A DNA stretch of 64,000 bases, taken from the NCBI RefSeq assembly GCF_949987515.2, contig NC_082697.1:24063730-24127729 (forward strand), in the 5' to 3' direction. Source of the stretch: Delphinus delphis (lineage: Eukaryota > Chordata > Mammalia > Artiodactyla > Delphinidae). A program made the position numbers and the translations under genes. The notes beneath the pieces are model-generated. The model was not told the DNA's origin. It saw nothing but the letters and a program-made list of their open reading frames with translations, and searched no databases. How positions within the stretch are numbered: the first letter of the stretch is position 1; every line of letters begins with the position of its first letter. Below, piece by piece: positions 1-9,701 of this stretch.

Positions 1-130
1 TAAAAACATAAAAAGGGAAAAATTAAAAACATACACACAGGAGTGAAATTAACATCTCTTTAAAACTCGCTCACAATCCTAGAACGATTACTGCCTTCAC
101 CTATCTACTTTCAGCAGCACTTCGGCTCCC
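1..130. other. A-rich 5' flank upstream of the PIGU promoter
   Basis: AT-rich sequence with no repeat or gene that I recognise. It passes into GC-rich promoter sequence at about 125. Confidence 0.4.
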
Positions 131-235
131 GGGCGCTTTTACAATTCACCGGCTACCTTAGGAGACGTCGCCCAGCACTTTGCTACGAGCTCGAGTCGCC
201 CCGCTTTCCGTCGTCCCGCCCTATTTCGCCGCAAG

Positions 236-254
236 GCCTCCTGGGAGTGGTAGT
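236..254 (-). promoter_or_regulatory. Candidate ZNF143/Staf (SBS) site
   Basis: Read on the - strand this is ACTACCACTCCCAGGAGGC. It matches the ZNF143 consensus (ACTACAATTCCCAGCAGGC type) at 16 of 19 positions as I recall that motif. It sits about 130 bases upstream of the start codon in a TATA-less CpG promoter, the usual setting for this factor. Binding is inferred. Confidence 0.5.
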
Positions 255-384
255 CCCCAGTCTCGCAGCTCCGGCGGCAGCAGCTAGGCGCGCCGGGCCA
301 CGGAACTACACGGGGCGGTGCACAAGTCGAGAGGCTCTTCCACCTCTCTTTTCCCTGCCCGCCTGCGCGGCCGCCCTAGCTATC

Positions 385-514
385 ATGGCGGCTCCCTTGG
401 CCCTGGTGCTGGTAGTGGCAGTGACCGTGCGGGCGGCCTTGTTCCGCTCCAGTCTGGCCGAGTTTATCTCGGAGCGGGTGGAGGTGGTGTCCCCACTGAG
501 CTCTTGGAAGAGAG
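385..514 (+). CDS. PIGU: PIGU exon 1 (coding part), GPI transamidase subunit U
   Basis: PIGU is a multi-pass ER membrane subunit of the GPI transamidase (with PIGK, PIGT, PIGS and GPAA1). The complex cleaves the C-terminal signal of precursor proteins and joins them to a GPI anchor; the yeast homologue is Gab1/Cdc91. This exon encodes residues 1-43, beginning [15 protein letters not shown], a hydrophobic N-terminal segment, then [20 protein letters not shown] and ending SSWKR. It stops after the first base of codon 44 at a GTGAGG donor. The ATG at 385 has A at -3 and G at +4, a strong Kozak context, and agrees with the human start as I recall it. The frame stays open upstream to about 247 but has no ATG there. 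Confidence 0.96.
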
Positions 515-1308
515 GTGAGGCCACCGGCTCGAGTAGGCGGCTAGGCCCCGCCTGTGCGCTCCTGGCCTCTGTGAATGGGAGGCGGGGGCAGTGGCCGCAA
601 AGCTCAAGATTCTGGGGGAACTGACCGCTCTCTCAGGAGAGGGTGGGAGGGCGGGGCCTGAGAGCGGGCTGCTAAGGGGGTGGGCGTGGGACTGTGTGGT
701 GAGGTTGGGGCACTAGGGGCCGGTCACCTGCGGGGTGGCGATCTGAGGGGGTGTGTCCCACTCGGGTCCTGAGCTGAGTAGCGTGGTCTGAGGACGGGTC
801 GGGATGAGGAAAGGGCGTGCTGGGTGGAGGGGGATTTGGCGCGAGATCGCAATGTGATGTTCCTCCGGGGTGTGGGATGGTGTGTGATGGGGGCCCGAGT
901 GAGGGGACCAGTCCTGCCTAAGCGAGGAGAGTGTGTGAGTGAGCGTGCTTAGCAGCTTATTCTCAGTCTGGGACTTTGAGTGCATCTTTTCCTACTGTGT
1001 CTTTATAGTTCTTTAAGTTCTTCATCAAACACTGTTTACGCTGGCGCCCTCAAAGAGACAGAATTTGGGCCAAAGATCCATAGGCTAGTGGGAGAGATAG
1101 ATAATTATAATAATAATTATAATCATTTGTGAAAAATGTACTTCCTTTGTACGTCCAGTTCCTCCTTTGGAGTTCTGACCCTGAAGAAAAGGTCCCCTCC
1201 TTTTCCAGCTTCTTAAAGCTGTGGAATTCGAGCTAACTCTTGAAGGATGCAGAGTTTGGAAAGGGAGATTAGAAAAAGGGGAGTTCCAGGTAGAAGATAA
1301 ACAGGATC
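515..1308. other. Intron 1 start: G-rich CpG sequence, then unique intron
   Basis: G-rich on the coding strand up to about 950, including the G-quadruplex motif at 641-656. After 1000 it becomes ordinary AT-rich intron. No gene or recognisable repeat. Open frames on either strand here reflect GC content only. Confidence 0.5.
641..656 (+). promoter_or_regulatory. G-quadruplex motif, four G runs with one-base loops
   Basis: The non-template strand reads GGGTGGGAGGGCGGGG, with loops of one base each, the arrangement expected to form very stable parallel quadruplexes. It lies 127 bases inside intron 1, just downstream of the first 5' splice site. Folding and any role in promoter-proximal transcription are inference. 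Confidence 0.7.
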
Positions 1309-1323
1309 AAGAAATGTTGAAGG

Positions 1324-1536
1324 GGGCTTCCCTGGTGGCGCAGTGGTTGAGAGTCCGCCTGCCGATGCAGGAGACACGGGTTCGTGCCCCGGTCCGGGAA
1401 GATCCCACATGCCGCAGAGCGGCTGGGCCCGTGAGCCATGGCCGCTGAGCCTGCGTGTCCGGAGCCTGTGCTCCACAACGGGAGAGGCCACAACAGTGAG
1501 AGGGCCGCGTACCGCAAAAAAGATAAAATAAATAAA
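1324..1536 (+). mobile_element. CHR-type SINE (about 205-base class)
   Basis: Starts gcttccctggtggcgcagtg, contains the tRNA-like B box (gggttcgtgcc) and ends in an A-rich tail. It is flanked by a 15-base target duplication, AAGAAATGTTGAAGG at 1309-1323 and AAGAAATGTTTAAGG at 1537-1551. CHR SINEs are tRNA-Glu-derived retroposons of cetaceans and relatives. Confidence 0.93.
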
Positions 1537-1551
1537 AAGAAATGTTTAAGG

Positions 1552-1850
1552 ATGTGAAATGTCCGAAGTAGGGGAGTAATGGGATGGGGGTTAGGTTAGG
1601 GCCAGAGTTTGAAGATTTTTTTCGAAAACTGTCTTCCTGAAGTATGGACATGTAATAAGTGTAGAGCTCAAGGAATTTTTACAAACTGTATATGCCCATA
1701 TAGGCAGGACCCAGACTAAGAAACAGAACATTACCAGCACCCCAGAAGTCCCCCTCATGTCCTCAAACTTTAAATGCTAGAGTTTTGATGTTGTCCCATA
1801 GATATTTTGGAATGGCGTAATGAATGGATGTTTTATGAATAATTAGAGCT
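1552..1850. other. Intron 1, old repeat-like sequence
   Basis: The stretch at about 1630-1760 resembles the diverged repeat also seen near 51610-51760 (shared words around 'aagaaacagaacattaccagcaccccagaag'-type text, degraded). I think it is an L1M-type 3' end but cannot assign a family. Confidence 0.35.
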
Positions 1851-2070
1851 AAGTTTCCTAAAAATACTTACTATATATCAGAGACTATGGTAAGCCTCAT
1901 TTTATCCTCCAGTTTTTCTGTGTGTTAGATGGTGTTATTTTCCCCATTTTACCGATGAAGAAACTGAGGTTTGGAGAAGTTAAGTAATTTTCCCAGGTTT
2001 CCCAGTTGACAGATGGTAATAAAGATAGTTGTAATTTATATGTGTGATGGTAAGAGCTTAGATTTGAGCT
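1850..2070 (-). repeat. MIR SINE remnant
   Basis: Carries the MIR core on the - strand, seen here as a 'gatgaagaaactgaggt' block followed by 'gttaagtaattttcccaggt', with the usual divergence of this ancient mammalian SINE. Confidence 0.65.
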
Positions 2071-2254
2071 TTGCATATAATATTTGCGTGTAATTATTTG
2101 TTGAACAAACTGAATTGTTTGTTGAAGCCACTTGTTTCCAGCTTTCTTCTGGATTCCAGAAGATCCATCCGTTTATTTGATAGTGCAATTAAAATTTATA
2201 CAAATTTCTTGCTTGATAAAATGCTTGACAAAATGTGCTTCTCAGTCCAATAAA

Positions 2255-2785
2255 AATAATAATAACTAACACTGATGTAATGCTTTCCACATGCCAGGTA
2301 CTGTTCTAAGCAGTTTAGGTATGTTAAAAAACATTTAATTTCTACAATGGCTTTTTTTAAAAAAATAGATTTATTTATTTATTTTAGTTTTGGCTGCATT
2401 GGGTCTTCATTGCTGCGCATGGGCTTTCTGTAGGTGCGGTGAGCAGGGGCTACTCTTCGTTGCAGCGCATGGGCTCTAGGGCGCGTGGACTTCAGTAGTT
2501 GCAGCACACAGGCTCAGTAATTGCGGCTCGCGGGCTCTAGAGCACAGGCTCAGTAGTTGTGGCGCACGGGCTTAGTTGCTCCGCAGCATGTGGGATCTTC
2601 CCGGACCAGGGCTCAAACCTGTGTCTCCTGCATTGGCAGGTGGATTCTTAACCACTGTGCCACCAGGGAAGTCCTCTACAATGGCTTATGATGTAAATAC
2701 TATTGTTAGCCCCACTTTATAGATGAGAAAATTGAAGTACAGAGAGATTGTTACTTGCCGAAAGTCACATAGAGAATAATATTAT
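2255..2785 (-). repeat. MIR SINE remnant, split by a CHR SINE
   Basis: The left part (2255-2353) has the 'ccaggtactgttctaagca' block and the right part (2675-2785) has 'cccactttatagatgagaaa', both in - orientation. The younger SINE at 2354-2674 interrupts them, so the two halves are one element. Confidence 0.65.
2354..2674 (-). mobile_element. CHR-type SINE (about 320-base class)
   Basis: Reverse-oriented copy: T/A-rich tail at the left, 'ttggctgcattgggtcttc', several 'cagtagttg' units, then tRNA-like head ending 'caccagggaagtcc'. Target duplication TCTACAATGGCTT at 2341-2353 and 2675-2687. It sits in a MIR. Confidence 0.93.
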
Positions 2786-3535
2786 GTGACTAGCTAGCAA
2801 TCTTTAGGCATGGCTGTTCCACCAGAGTTCACTGTATACTATCTTGTCAAGAATAATTTTGGAACATTTCTGTCATATTTTGGTGTTTCCTCAGCCTTTG
2901 ACCTAAAGATTGGGAATTATTACGGACTTAGCTTCTTGAGTCAGGATAGAGCTCAAACTGTGAGTGCTTGTTTAGAAACCCGTTTCCAATGCAGCTGTGA
3001 GAGTCAGGGTCAGGAGGAACACTTCTGATAACGCTACTAAAAAAAACAAAACAAAATACTTATTGCTAAGTAAATACAGAATTAGTAAACTGCGCACAGC
3101 AGTGTATTGCACAGTGCATTATAAGGCAAACACTTTTGTAACCCTCATCCAAGTCAAGAATCAGAACTTTGCCACTTTTCCTAGAAGCCTTTCCATATAC
3201 CCCATCTCAATCACAGCCTCTCATCCCCCTCATAAGTAAACCATTATTCTGTTTTTTATAATAATGACATCTTTGCTTTCTTTTTGTCTTATTACCCAAA
3301 TGAGCATCCCTAGACACTATAGCTTAGACATGGTCTTCAAAAAAAGTTTATGTATGTCTTTCAAGTCTCCCTTAATTTTAAAATTTCCCATCCATCTCAT
3401 TCTTTTCTTTAGTATTTATCTGTTTAAGAACCTAGACCATTTGACGTGTAGAGTTTCCCATAGTTTGGATTTTCCTGATTGTATATTCATGGTACAGTAT
3501 AACACATATCTGTCTGGTTTCTCCACCACTGAGAA
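2786..3535. other. Intron 1, mostly unassigned
   Basis: No gene. The 3120-3250 part resembles the same diverged L1M-type tail suspected at 1630-1760. The rest looks like unique intron. Confidence 0.35.
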
Positions 3536-3549
3536 ATTTTCCCTTTTTA

Positions 3550-3668
3550 TTTTTATTTTTTGGCCATGCTGTACAGCTTGTGGGATCTTAGTTTCCTGAT
3601 CAGGGATTGAACCCAGGCCCAGGCAGTGAAAGCACCAAGTCCTAGCCACTGGATGGCCAGGGAAGTCC
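3550..3668 (-). mobile_element. CHR-type SINE (about 115-base class)
   Basis: Short class: 'tggccatgctgtac...gtgggatcttag...accaggg-type block...ccagggaagtcc'. Flanked by ATTTTCCCTTTTTA at 3536-3549 and 3671-3684, an exact 14-base target duplication. Confidence 0.88.
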
Positions 3669-3860
3669 TTATTTTCCCTTTTTAAGTAGTAAACGTTTGG
3701 GGGATATACTTTGGGGCTCTGTAAACATCCTGTTTCTCTTTAACTTTTTGTCCACCACTTTTTGCATTTATAGTTTGGTCTTCCCTGCAGCAATCATTAC
3801 TGTGGTGTTCTAATGGCAACGTTTCTATTTCCCTCATTCCTTCTTTTTTTTGTTTTATTT

Positions 3861-4800
3861 TTATTTATTTATTTACTTTATTGAAACATAGTTGATGTAT
3901 AATATTATATAATTTATAGGTATATAATATAGTGATTCACAGTTTTTAAAGGTTGTGCTTTATTTATAGTTGTTATAAAATATTGGCTATATTCCCTGTG
4001 TTGTAGAATATATTATAGCTTATTTTATACATAATAGTTTATACCTCTTAATCTCCTACTCCTATATTGCCCCTCCCCCCTTCCCTCTCCCCACTGATAA
4101 CCACTAGTTTGTTCTCTGTATCTCTGAGTCTGCTTCTTTTTTGTTATATTCACTAGTTTGTTGTATTTTTTTAGATTCCACATATAAGTGATATCATATT
4201 TGTCTTTCTCTGACTTATTTCACTTAGCATAATGCCATCCAAGTCCATCCATGTTGCTGCAAATGGCAAAATTTCATTATTTTTTATGGCTGAGTAGTAT
4301 TCCATTGGATATATACATATACCACATCTTCTTTATCCATTCATCTGTTATGGACACTGAGGTTGCTTCCATATCTTGGTAATTGTAAATAATGCTGCTA
4401 GGAACATTGGGTGCATGTATCTTTTCCAATTAATTGTTTTTTTAAAAAAATATATACCCAGGAGTAGAATTGCTGGGTCATATGGTAGTTCTGTTTTTAG
4501 TTTTTTGAAAAACCTCCATATTGTATTCTAAAGTGGCTGCACCAATTTATATTTCCACGAACAGTGTAGGAGGGTTCCCTTTTCTCCACATCCTCATCAA
4601 CATTTGTTATTTGTTTTCTTTTTGATGATAGCCATTCTGATAGGTGTGAGGTGATATCTCATTGTGGTTTTGATTTGCATTTCCCTGATGATTAGCCATG
4701 TTGAGCATCTTTTCATATGCCTGTTGGCCATCTGCATTTCCTCTTCAGAAAAATGTCTATTTATTTAATGTCTATTTAAAATGTCTATTTAGTTCTTCTG
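3861..4800 (-). mobile_element. 5'-truncated L1, 3' end
   Basis: Antisense L1 3' sequence: T-rich tail, then 'ttattgaaacatagttgatg', then the conserved end of ORF2 (antisense of the region reading 'gaatggataaagaag' and 'agtggctgcaccaattta'-type text). No open frame survives. Diverged relative to the L1 at 9702-12172, hence older. Confidence 0.8.
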
Positions 4801-4804
4801 CCCT

Positions 4805-4889
4805 TTTTTTTTTTTTTTACCAGGGATTGAACCTGGGTCACGGCAGTGATAGCGCCGAGTCCTAACCCCTGGACTGCCAGGGAATTCCC
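4805..4889 (-). mobile_element. CHR-type SINE, truncated short-class copy
   Basis: T-rich tail, then 'accagggattgaacctgggt' and 'ggactgccagggaattccc'. It lacks the distal part of the short class. No clean target duplication found. Confidence 0.7.
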
Positions 4890-4970
4890 ATATTTATTTA
4901 TTCAATTATATTTATATCAGTGTGAACTCAATAAATAAATAAAAAATAAAAAATATTAAAATAAATAAAT

Positions 4971-5413
4971 AAAAACAATAAGATAACAAATTAGAAGATG
5001 TGAGAAATGTCCACAGAGAAGGAAAATGGGCAGCCACTCTCATATGCTGATTGAGTGACATTTGTATTAATTTTTCTACAGGCAACAGGTACTTTTTTTT
5101 TCTTTTTATTATTTTTAGCTGCGTTGGGTCTTCGTTGCTGTGCGCGGGCTTTCTCTAGCTGAGGTGAGCGGGGACTACTCTTCGTTGTGGTATGCAGGGC
5201 TTCTCATTGCGGTGGCTTCTCTTGCTGTGGAGCACGGGCTCTAGGCGCGCGGGCTCAGTAGTTGCGGCACATGGACCCTAGAGCGTGTAGGCTTCAGTAG
5301 TTGTGGCGCACGGGCTTAGTTGCTCCGAGTCATGTGGGATCTTCCTGGACCAGGGATCTAACCCACATCCCCTGCATTGGCCATCAGGGAAGTCCTGTTA
5401 TCTTATTGTTTTT
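4971..5413. repeat. 17-base perfect inverted repeat flanking a SINE
   Basis: AAAAACAATAAGATAAC at 4971-4987 is the exact reverse complement of 5397-5413. Between them lie about 105 bases of unassigned sequence and a reverse-oriented SINE. The left arm abuts an A-rich simple-repeat block (4931-4970). See findings. Confidence 0.75.
5092..5395 (-). mobile_element. CHR-type SINE (about 320-base class)
   Basis: Reverse-oriented copy from the T-rich tail at 5092 to 'catcagggaagtcc' at 5395, with the repeated 'cagtagttg' units of the long class. A short internal deletion lies just before the end ('gcattggccatcaggg'). No clear target duplication; the right edge is the inverted-repeat arm at 5397. 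Confidence 0.85.
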
Positions 5414-5453
5414 TTGGAATGGGGCAGAAAATATATAAATGAAACACTTTTTA

Positions 5454-5577
5454 AAAAATTTATTTTTTTGGCCACACCATATGTCTTCCAGGATCTTAGT
5501 TCCCCGACCAGGGATTGAACCTGGGACCCTGGCAGTGAAAGCGCCAGTCCTAACTATTGGACTGCCAAGGAGTTCCC
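5454..5577 (-). mobile_element. CHR-type SINE (about 115-base class)
   Basis: Short-class SINE in reverse orientation, with target duplication AAACACTTTTTA at 5442-5453 and 5583-5594. Confidence 0.88.
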
Positions 5578-5874
5578 AAACAAAACACTTTTTAGAGTGG
5601 GTGGAAGTTACATGGAGATCGAAGGAAGTTTATAGTTTAATATAAAATTTTCTCATAATGAGTGCTGCCCCACAATGAAAAGAGATGCTCTGTATAAAAA
5701 AAAGTTGACCATCATCTGAAATCAAGATTTAAATTCACTCGCTGGGAATGAGGTAAAGGGGGTTAGACAAACTGTGAAGCCCTTCTTGTTCCTGGGAGTA
5801 TCTAACACTTTGGATTATGGCCAATCTGCATATGTCTCTAAAGTAAGAGTGAACTTGGATGTCTTACTTTTCAG

Positions 5875-5939
5875 TGGTTGAAGGCCTCTCACTGTTGGAC
5901 TTGGGAGTGTCTCCGTATTCTGGAGCAGTATTTCATGAA
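5875..5939 (+). CDS. PIGU: PIGU exon 2
   Basis: A 65-base exon between a 'cttacttttcag' acceptor and a GTAAGT donor. It completes codon 44 (Val) and encodes [20 protein letters not shown] followed by Glu, residues 44-65, matching PIGU. This segment corresponds to the luminal loop after the first hydrophobic segment. It ends on a codon boundary, which fits exon 3. Confidence 0.96.
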
Positions 5940-7400
5940 GTAAGTGTTCTTGTTTTCTTTTTTGGGTACTAAGAGTAGTTTACAGTCACAAATGCCAAAG
6001 CCTAACTCTGTTTTGTACAAACATTTAAAGGGATCTATTTTTGAAAATCATATTTAGAAACAGCCCTTTTTTAGATGCCCTCTGCTTAAGAAGGAGGTTT
6101 CGCAATTGCAGTGGAAATGATCCAGATTAAGATTGTAATTTGGGGAAGCAGATGAGACTTCTGGAGAAGTTATCATTTTTATTGGCAAACAAATTGTAAA
6201 CAGTTCCCAGTTCATGAATAGGTTATATGCTACTTGGCATGTAATTGGTTCTTTGGAACATACTTTCCCATGAAAACTGCCAGCAATGTTGGTTTCTTAG
6301 AAAGCCCACAAAAGCCATTTAACCCATAAAGTTAGTTCTTAAGAATAGTAAAATCACTCTTAGGTCACCGTCATCTCTCAACAGCTTCCTGACAAGTCTT
6401 TCTGCGTTCAGTCTTACTCCTTTACTTCTTATTCTGTAGTCAGAGCCATCTTTCTGAAATGTGAATCTGATTTTGTCACTGTCCTGCTTAACACTGATCT
6501 CAGGATAAAATCCAAACACCTTAGGATGCACACAAAGCCCTGTGGGCCCCGCTCATCACCCCAACCACATGTCTTTCCACTTTCCTTTCCCCACTTTTAT
6601 TGGCTTTATCATTTAGAATAGAAGTCTTCTAATTTGGCATTTTTACCCCTAATTTTTACAGTTGTCTCCCTCATACCTACTATGAGAACAATTTTTTTTG
6701 GTTCTTCTATCTAGTCTTTTTAAAACGTTCAACTTGATTCTCATGGAGATAACAACTCTTTTGCATTCATATTTCATTATATTTGTATTACTATCTAATT
6801 GAACCATAATAACAAGAACTACTAGCAGAAGCAGGTTAGGAACAATTTAAGAGACTCTTAATGAGCACACAATTCAATTATTGGGAATGGATGTGTGTGG
6901 GCATATGCAAGCATAGCCCACTAGCCAGTGGTATGTGCTGTGGGCCTTGGGCAGTATGTTTTCTAGACAGACTAGGAACCCTCTGAGAGAGTTCTGACAT
7001 GCTTTTATTATGCTCCAGCATCATATTCCCTTACCTATATCTTTCCTTATGTTGTTATCTTCTTATGGAGGGCCATTCTTCCTTCTTTTTGTGGTTGACT
7101 CTACTATTCAGATATTAGCTTTGGTTTTGCCTCCCCCAGAAAGCCATCCCTCATCACCTTAGACTAAGTTAGGTGTTTCTCCTGTATCTTCCAAAGCATC
7201 TTGTGCTTATCCTTTTCATGGCTCGTATCATACTCTTGAAATTGCCTCTACTTGTTTTACCCACTGTGATGTATGCTCCTCAGAGCGTGTTCTGGCACCC
7301 TTTCATCACTTATTCCTAGTGCTTAGGTCTGTATCTGCATATGTATTCCAACCCCTCCTTCCCTTCTCTATTTCCTTTAACAAAGATTTGTTAAGTACAC
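5940..7400. other. Intron 2 start, unassigned
   Basis: No gene and no repeat that I can name with confidence. A MIR-like fragment may lie at about 7380-7470 ('caaatgccagctaccctgctaggtgc'). Confidence 0.35.
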
Positions 7401-7567
7401 ACCAAATGCCAGCTACCCTGCTAGGTGCTAGGGATATAAAACAAGATACAGTCCTTGGAGTTATCATACTTGTCTTTCTAAGAGAAACAGACAATAAGTT
7501 AGTAAAAAAGAAACAGATTTCAGAGCAAAGAATGTTGCCAGGGATAAAGAAGTTCACTTCATCATGA

Positions 7568-8515
7568 TTAGGGGGTCAATTCATCAAGAAGACATAACAA
7601 TCCTAATGTTTATGCACCTAATAACAGAGTTTCAAAATACATGAAGACTGATAGAACTGCAAGGAGAAATAGACAAATCCCCAAATAGTCTGAGATTTCA
7701 GTATCCCTCTGTCAATGACTGATAGAACAAGCAGACAGAAAGTCAACAAAGATATAGAAGACTTGAACAACACACCAACCAACTTGGCCTCATTGACATT
7801 TACAGAACATTGCATCCAATAACAGCAAAACACATAATCTTTTCAAGTATACATTTACAAGATAGACATATTCTGAGCCATAAAGCAAGGCTCAATACAT
7901 TTAAAAGGATTGACATCATACACAGTATATTCTCTAACCTCAGTGGACTTAGATGAAAAATTAATACCAGAAACATACCTGGAAAATCCCCAAATATTTG
8001 GAAACTAAGTAACATATTCCTCAATAACTCATGATCAAAGAAGAAATCAGAAGGGAAATTAGAAAGTATTTTGAACTGAATGAAATGAAAACACAGCCTA
8101 TTAAAATATGTGGGATGTTGGCTAAAGCATACTTGGGGGAAATTTATGGTGTTAAATGCCTGTATTGAAAAAGAAGAAAGGTCTCAAATCACTGACATCA
8201 GTTTCTACCTTAAGAAGCTAGAAAAAGAAGATAACTTAAACTCAAAGTAAGCAGAATAAAAGGAATAATAAAGATCTGAGAGGAAACAAATGAAACAGAA
8301 AGCAGAAAATATTGAAAGTCATGGAAACAAAGTTGGTTCTTTGGGATGAACAGTAAAATTGGTAAACATTTGGGAATGGTGGATATGTTCACTATCTTGA
8401 TTGTGGTGATGATTTCATGGGTGTGTTCATAGGTCAGAACATATCAAGTTGTATACTTTGAAAATGTGCAGTTTATTTTATACCAACTATACCTCCATAA
8501 AGCTAAATTTTGAAA
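7568..8515 (+). mobile_element. Old L1 (L1M-type) with internal deletion
   Basis: The 7590-8380 part is L1 ORF2 endonuclease-to-RT sequence in sense ('aatgtttatgcacctaataa', 'atagacaaatcc'), full of stops. It jumps at about 8370 to a 3' UTR ('gtggatatgttcactatctt ... ataccaactatacctccata'). The missing middle of ORF2 shows an internal deletion. Confidence 0.75.
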
Positions 8516-8877
8516 AATATGATTTCACTTAAATGGTAAGTGTATGTAGAAAAATAAAGTTGAGTAAATTGATGAAGAGTGATGGTCATGTGTATGGCTA
8601 TTTTAGATAGTGTTCGTAGGGAAGGCACTCTGAGGAAGTGAAATTTGAATTAGAGATCTAAATGAATCAAGCAAGCCATATGATAACCCTAATTTGGAAA
8701 TGAGCTTGGCATTTGTGAGTTGCAGAAAGATGGCCGGTGTTGCTAAGGCAGAATGAGCAAAGAGGAGAGTAATAGAGATAAGCTGTAAGAAATTAGGGGT
8801 CTGATTATATAGGACTTTTTATAGAAATGGTTAGGAGTTTGGATTTTCTTTCTATCTATCTATGTATCTATCCTTTT
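8516..8877 (+). repeat. Ancient mammalian repeat, family not assigned
   Basis: Resembles a high-copy old repeat also seen at 30030-30500 and 52890-53790: 'ggaaggcactctgaggaagtg', then 'gatctaaatgaa', later 'ggagtttggatttt'. I recognise the pattern but am not sure of the family name. Confidence 0.45.
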
Positions 8878-9701
8878 TTCCCACTTTTATTGAGATATAA
8901 TTGACATACAGTGCTGTGTAAGTTTAAGGTGTACAGCAGAATGATTTGACTTCTATACATCATGAAATGCTGACCACAGTAAGTTTAGTGAACATCCATT
9001 GTCTCATAGAGATAATAACATCAATGAAATAGAAAAAAATTTTTTTCCTTGTGATGCAAACTCTTAGGAGTTACTCTCTTAACAACTTTCATATATAACA
9101 TACAGCAGTGTTAATTATATTTATCATTTGTTGTACATTACATCCTTAGTACTTATTTATCTTATAACTGGAAATTTGTACCTTTTGACCATCTTCATCC
9201 AGTTTCCCCTGCCCCTCTGGTAACCACAAATCTGATCTCTTTTTCTATAAGTTTGTTTCTTTGTTTCTGAAGTATAATTGACCTACAATACTATGTTAGT
9301 TCCTGATATATAACACAGTGGCTCGATATTTCTATACATTTTCATTTTATTTTTAAAAATATTTATTTTATTATTTATTTATTTTTTTGGCTGCATCGTG
9401 TCTTAGTTGCAGCACATGGGGTCTTCATTGAGGCGTGTGGGATCTTTTGTTGTGGCACAGGCTCTTCATTGTGGCATGAGGGCTTCTTTCTAGTTGTGGC
9501 CTGCGGGTTTTCTCTATCTGGTTGTGGTACGTGGGCTCCAGGGCGTATGGGCTCTGTAGTTTGCCGCACGTGGGCTCTCTTGTTGAGGTGTGTGAGCTCA
9601 ATAGTTGTGGTGTGAGGGCTTAGTTGCCCTGCGGCATGTGGGATCTTAGTTCCCTGACCAGGGATGGAACCCACGTCCCCTGCATTGGAAGGCAGATTCT
9701 T

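Larger units (their letters stand above)
130..900 (+). promoter_or_regulatory. PIGU: CpG-rich PIGU promoter and 5' UTR
   Basis: Base composition changes sharply from the AT-rich flank to GC-rich sequence dense in CpG, spanning the upstream region, exon 1 and the first few hundred bases of intron 1. There is no TATA box at a sensible distance from the ATG, which fits a housekeeping CpG-island promoter. No ATG occurs between about 70 and the start codon at 385, so the leader has no upstream AUG. The transcription start cannot be fixed from sequence; it most likely lies between 150 and 330. Confidence 0.75.

Noticed and set aside
247..384. Open frame upstream of and in frame with the PIGU ATG, suggesting a longer N terminus
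   Set aside because: It has no ATG, begins only with GTG, and the ATG at 385 has a strong context and matches the known start. Read as 5' UTR.
306..985. Several open frames on both strands near exon 1
   Set aside because: GC-rich CpG island depletes stop codons; only the PIGU frame matches a protein.
1350..1400. tRNA-like head of SINEs as possible tRNA genes
   Set aside because: A and B box-like text is present, but the element runs on into a SINE body and tail and no complete cloverleaf is formed. Retroposon, not tRNA gene.
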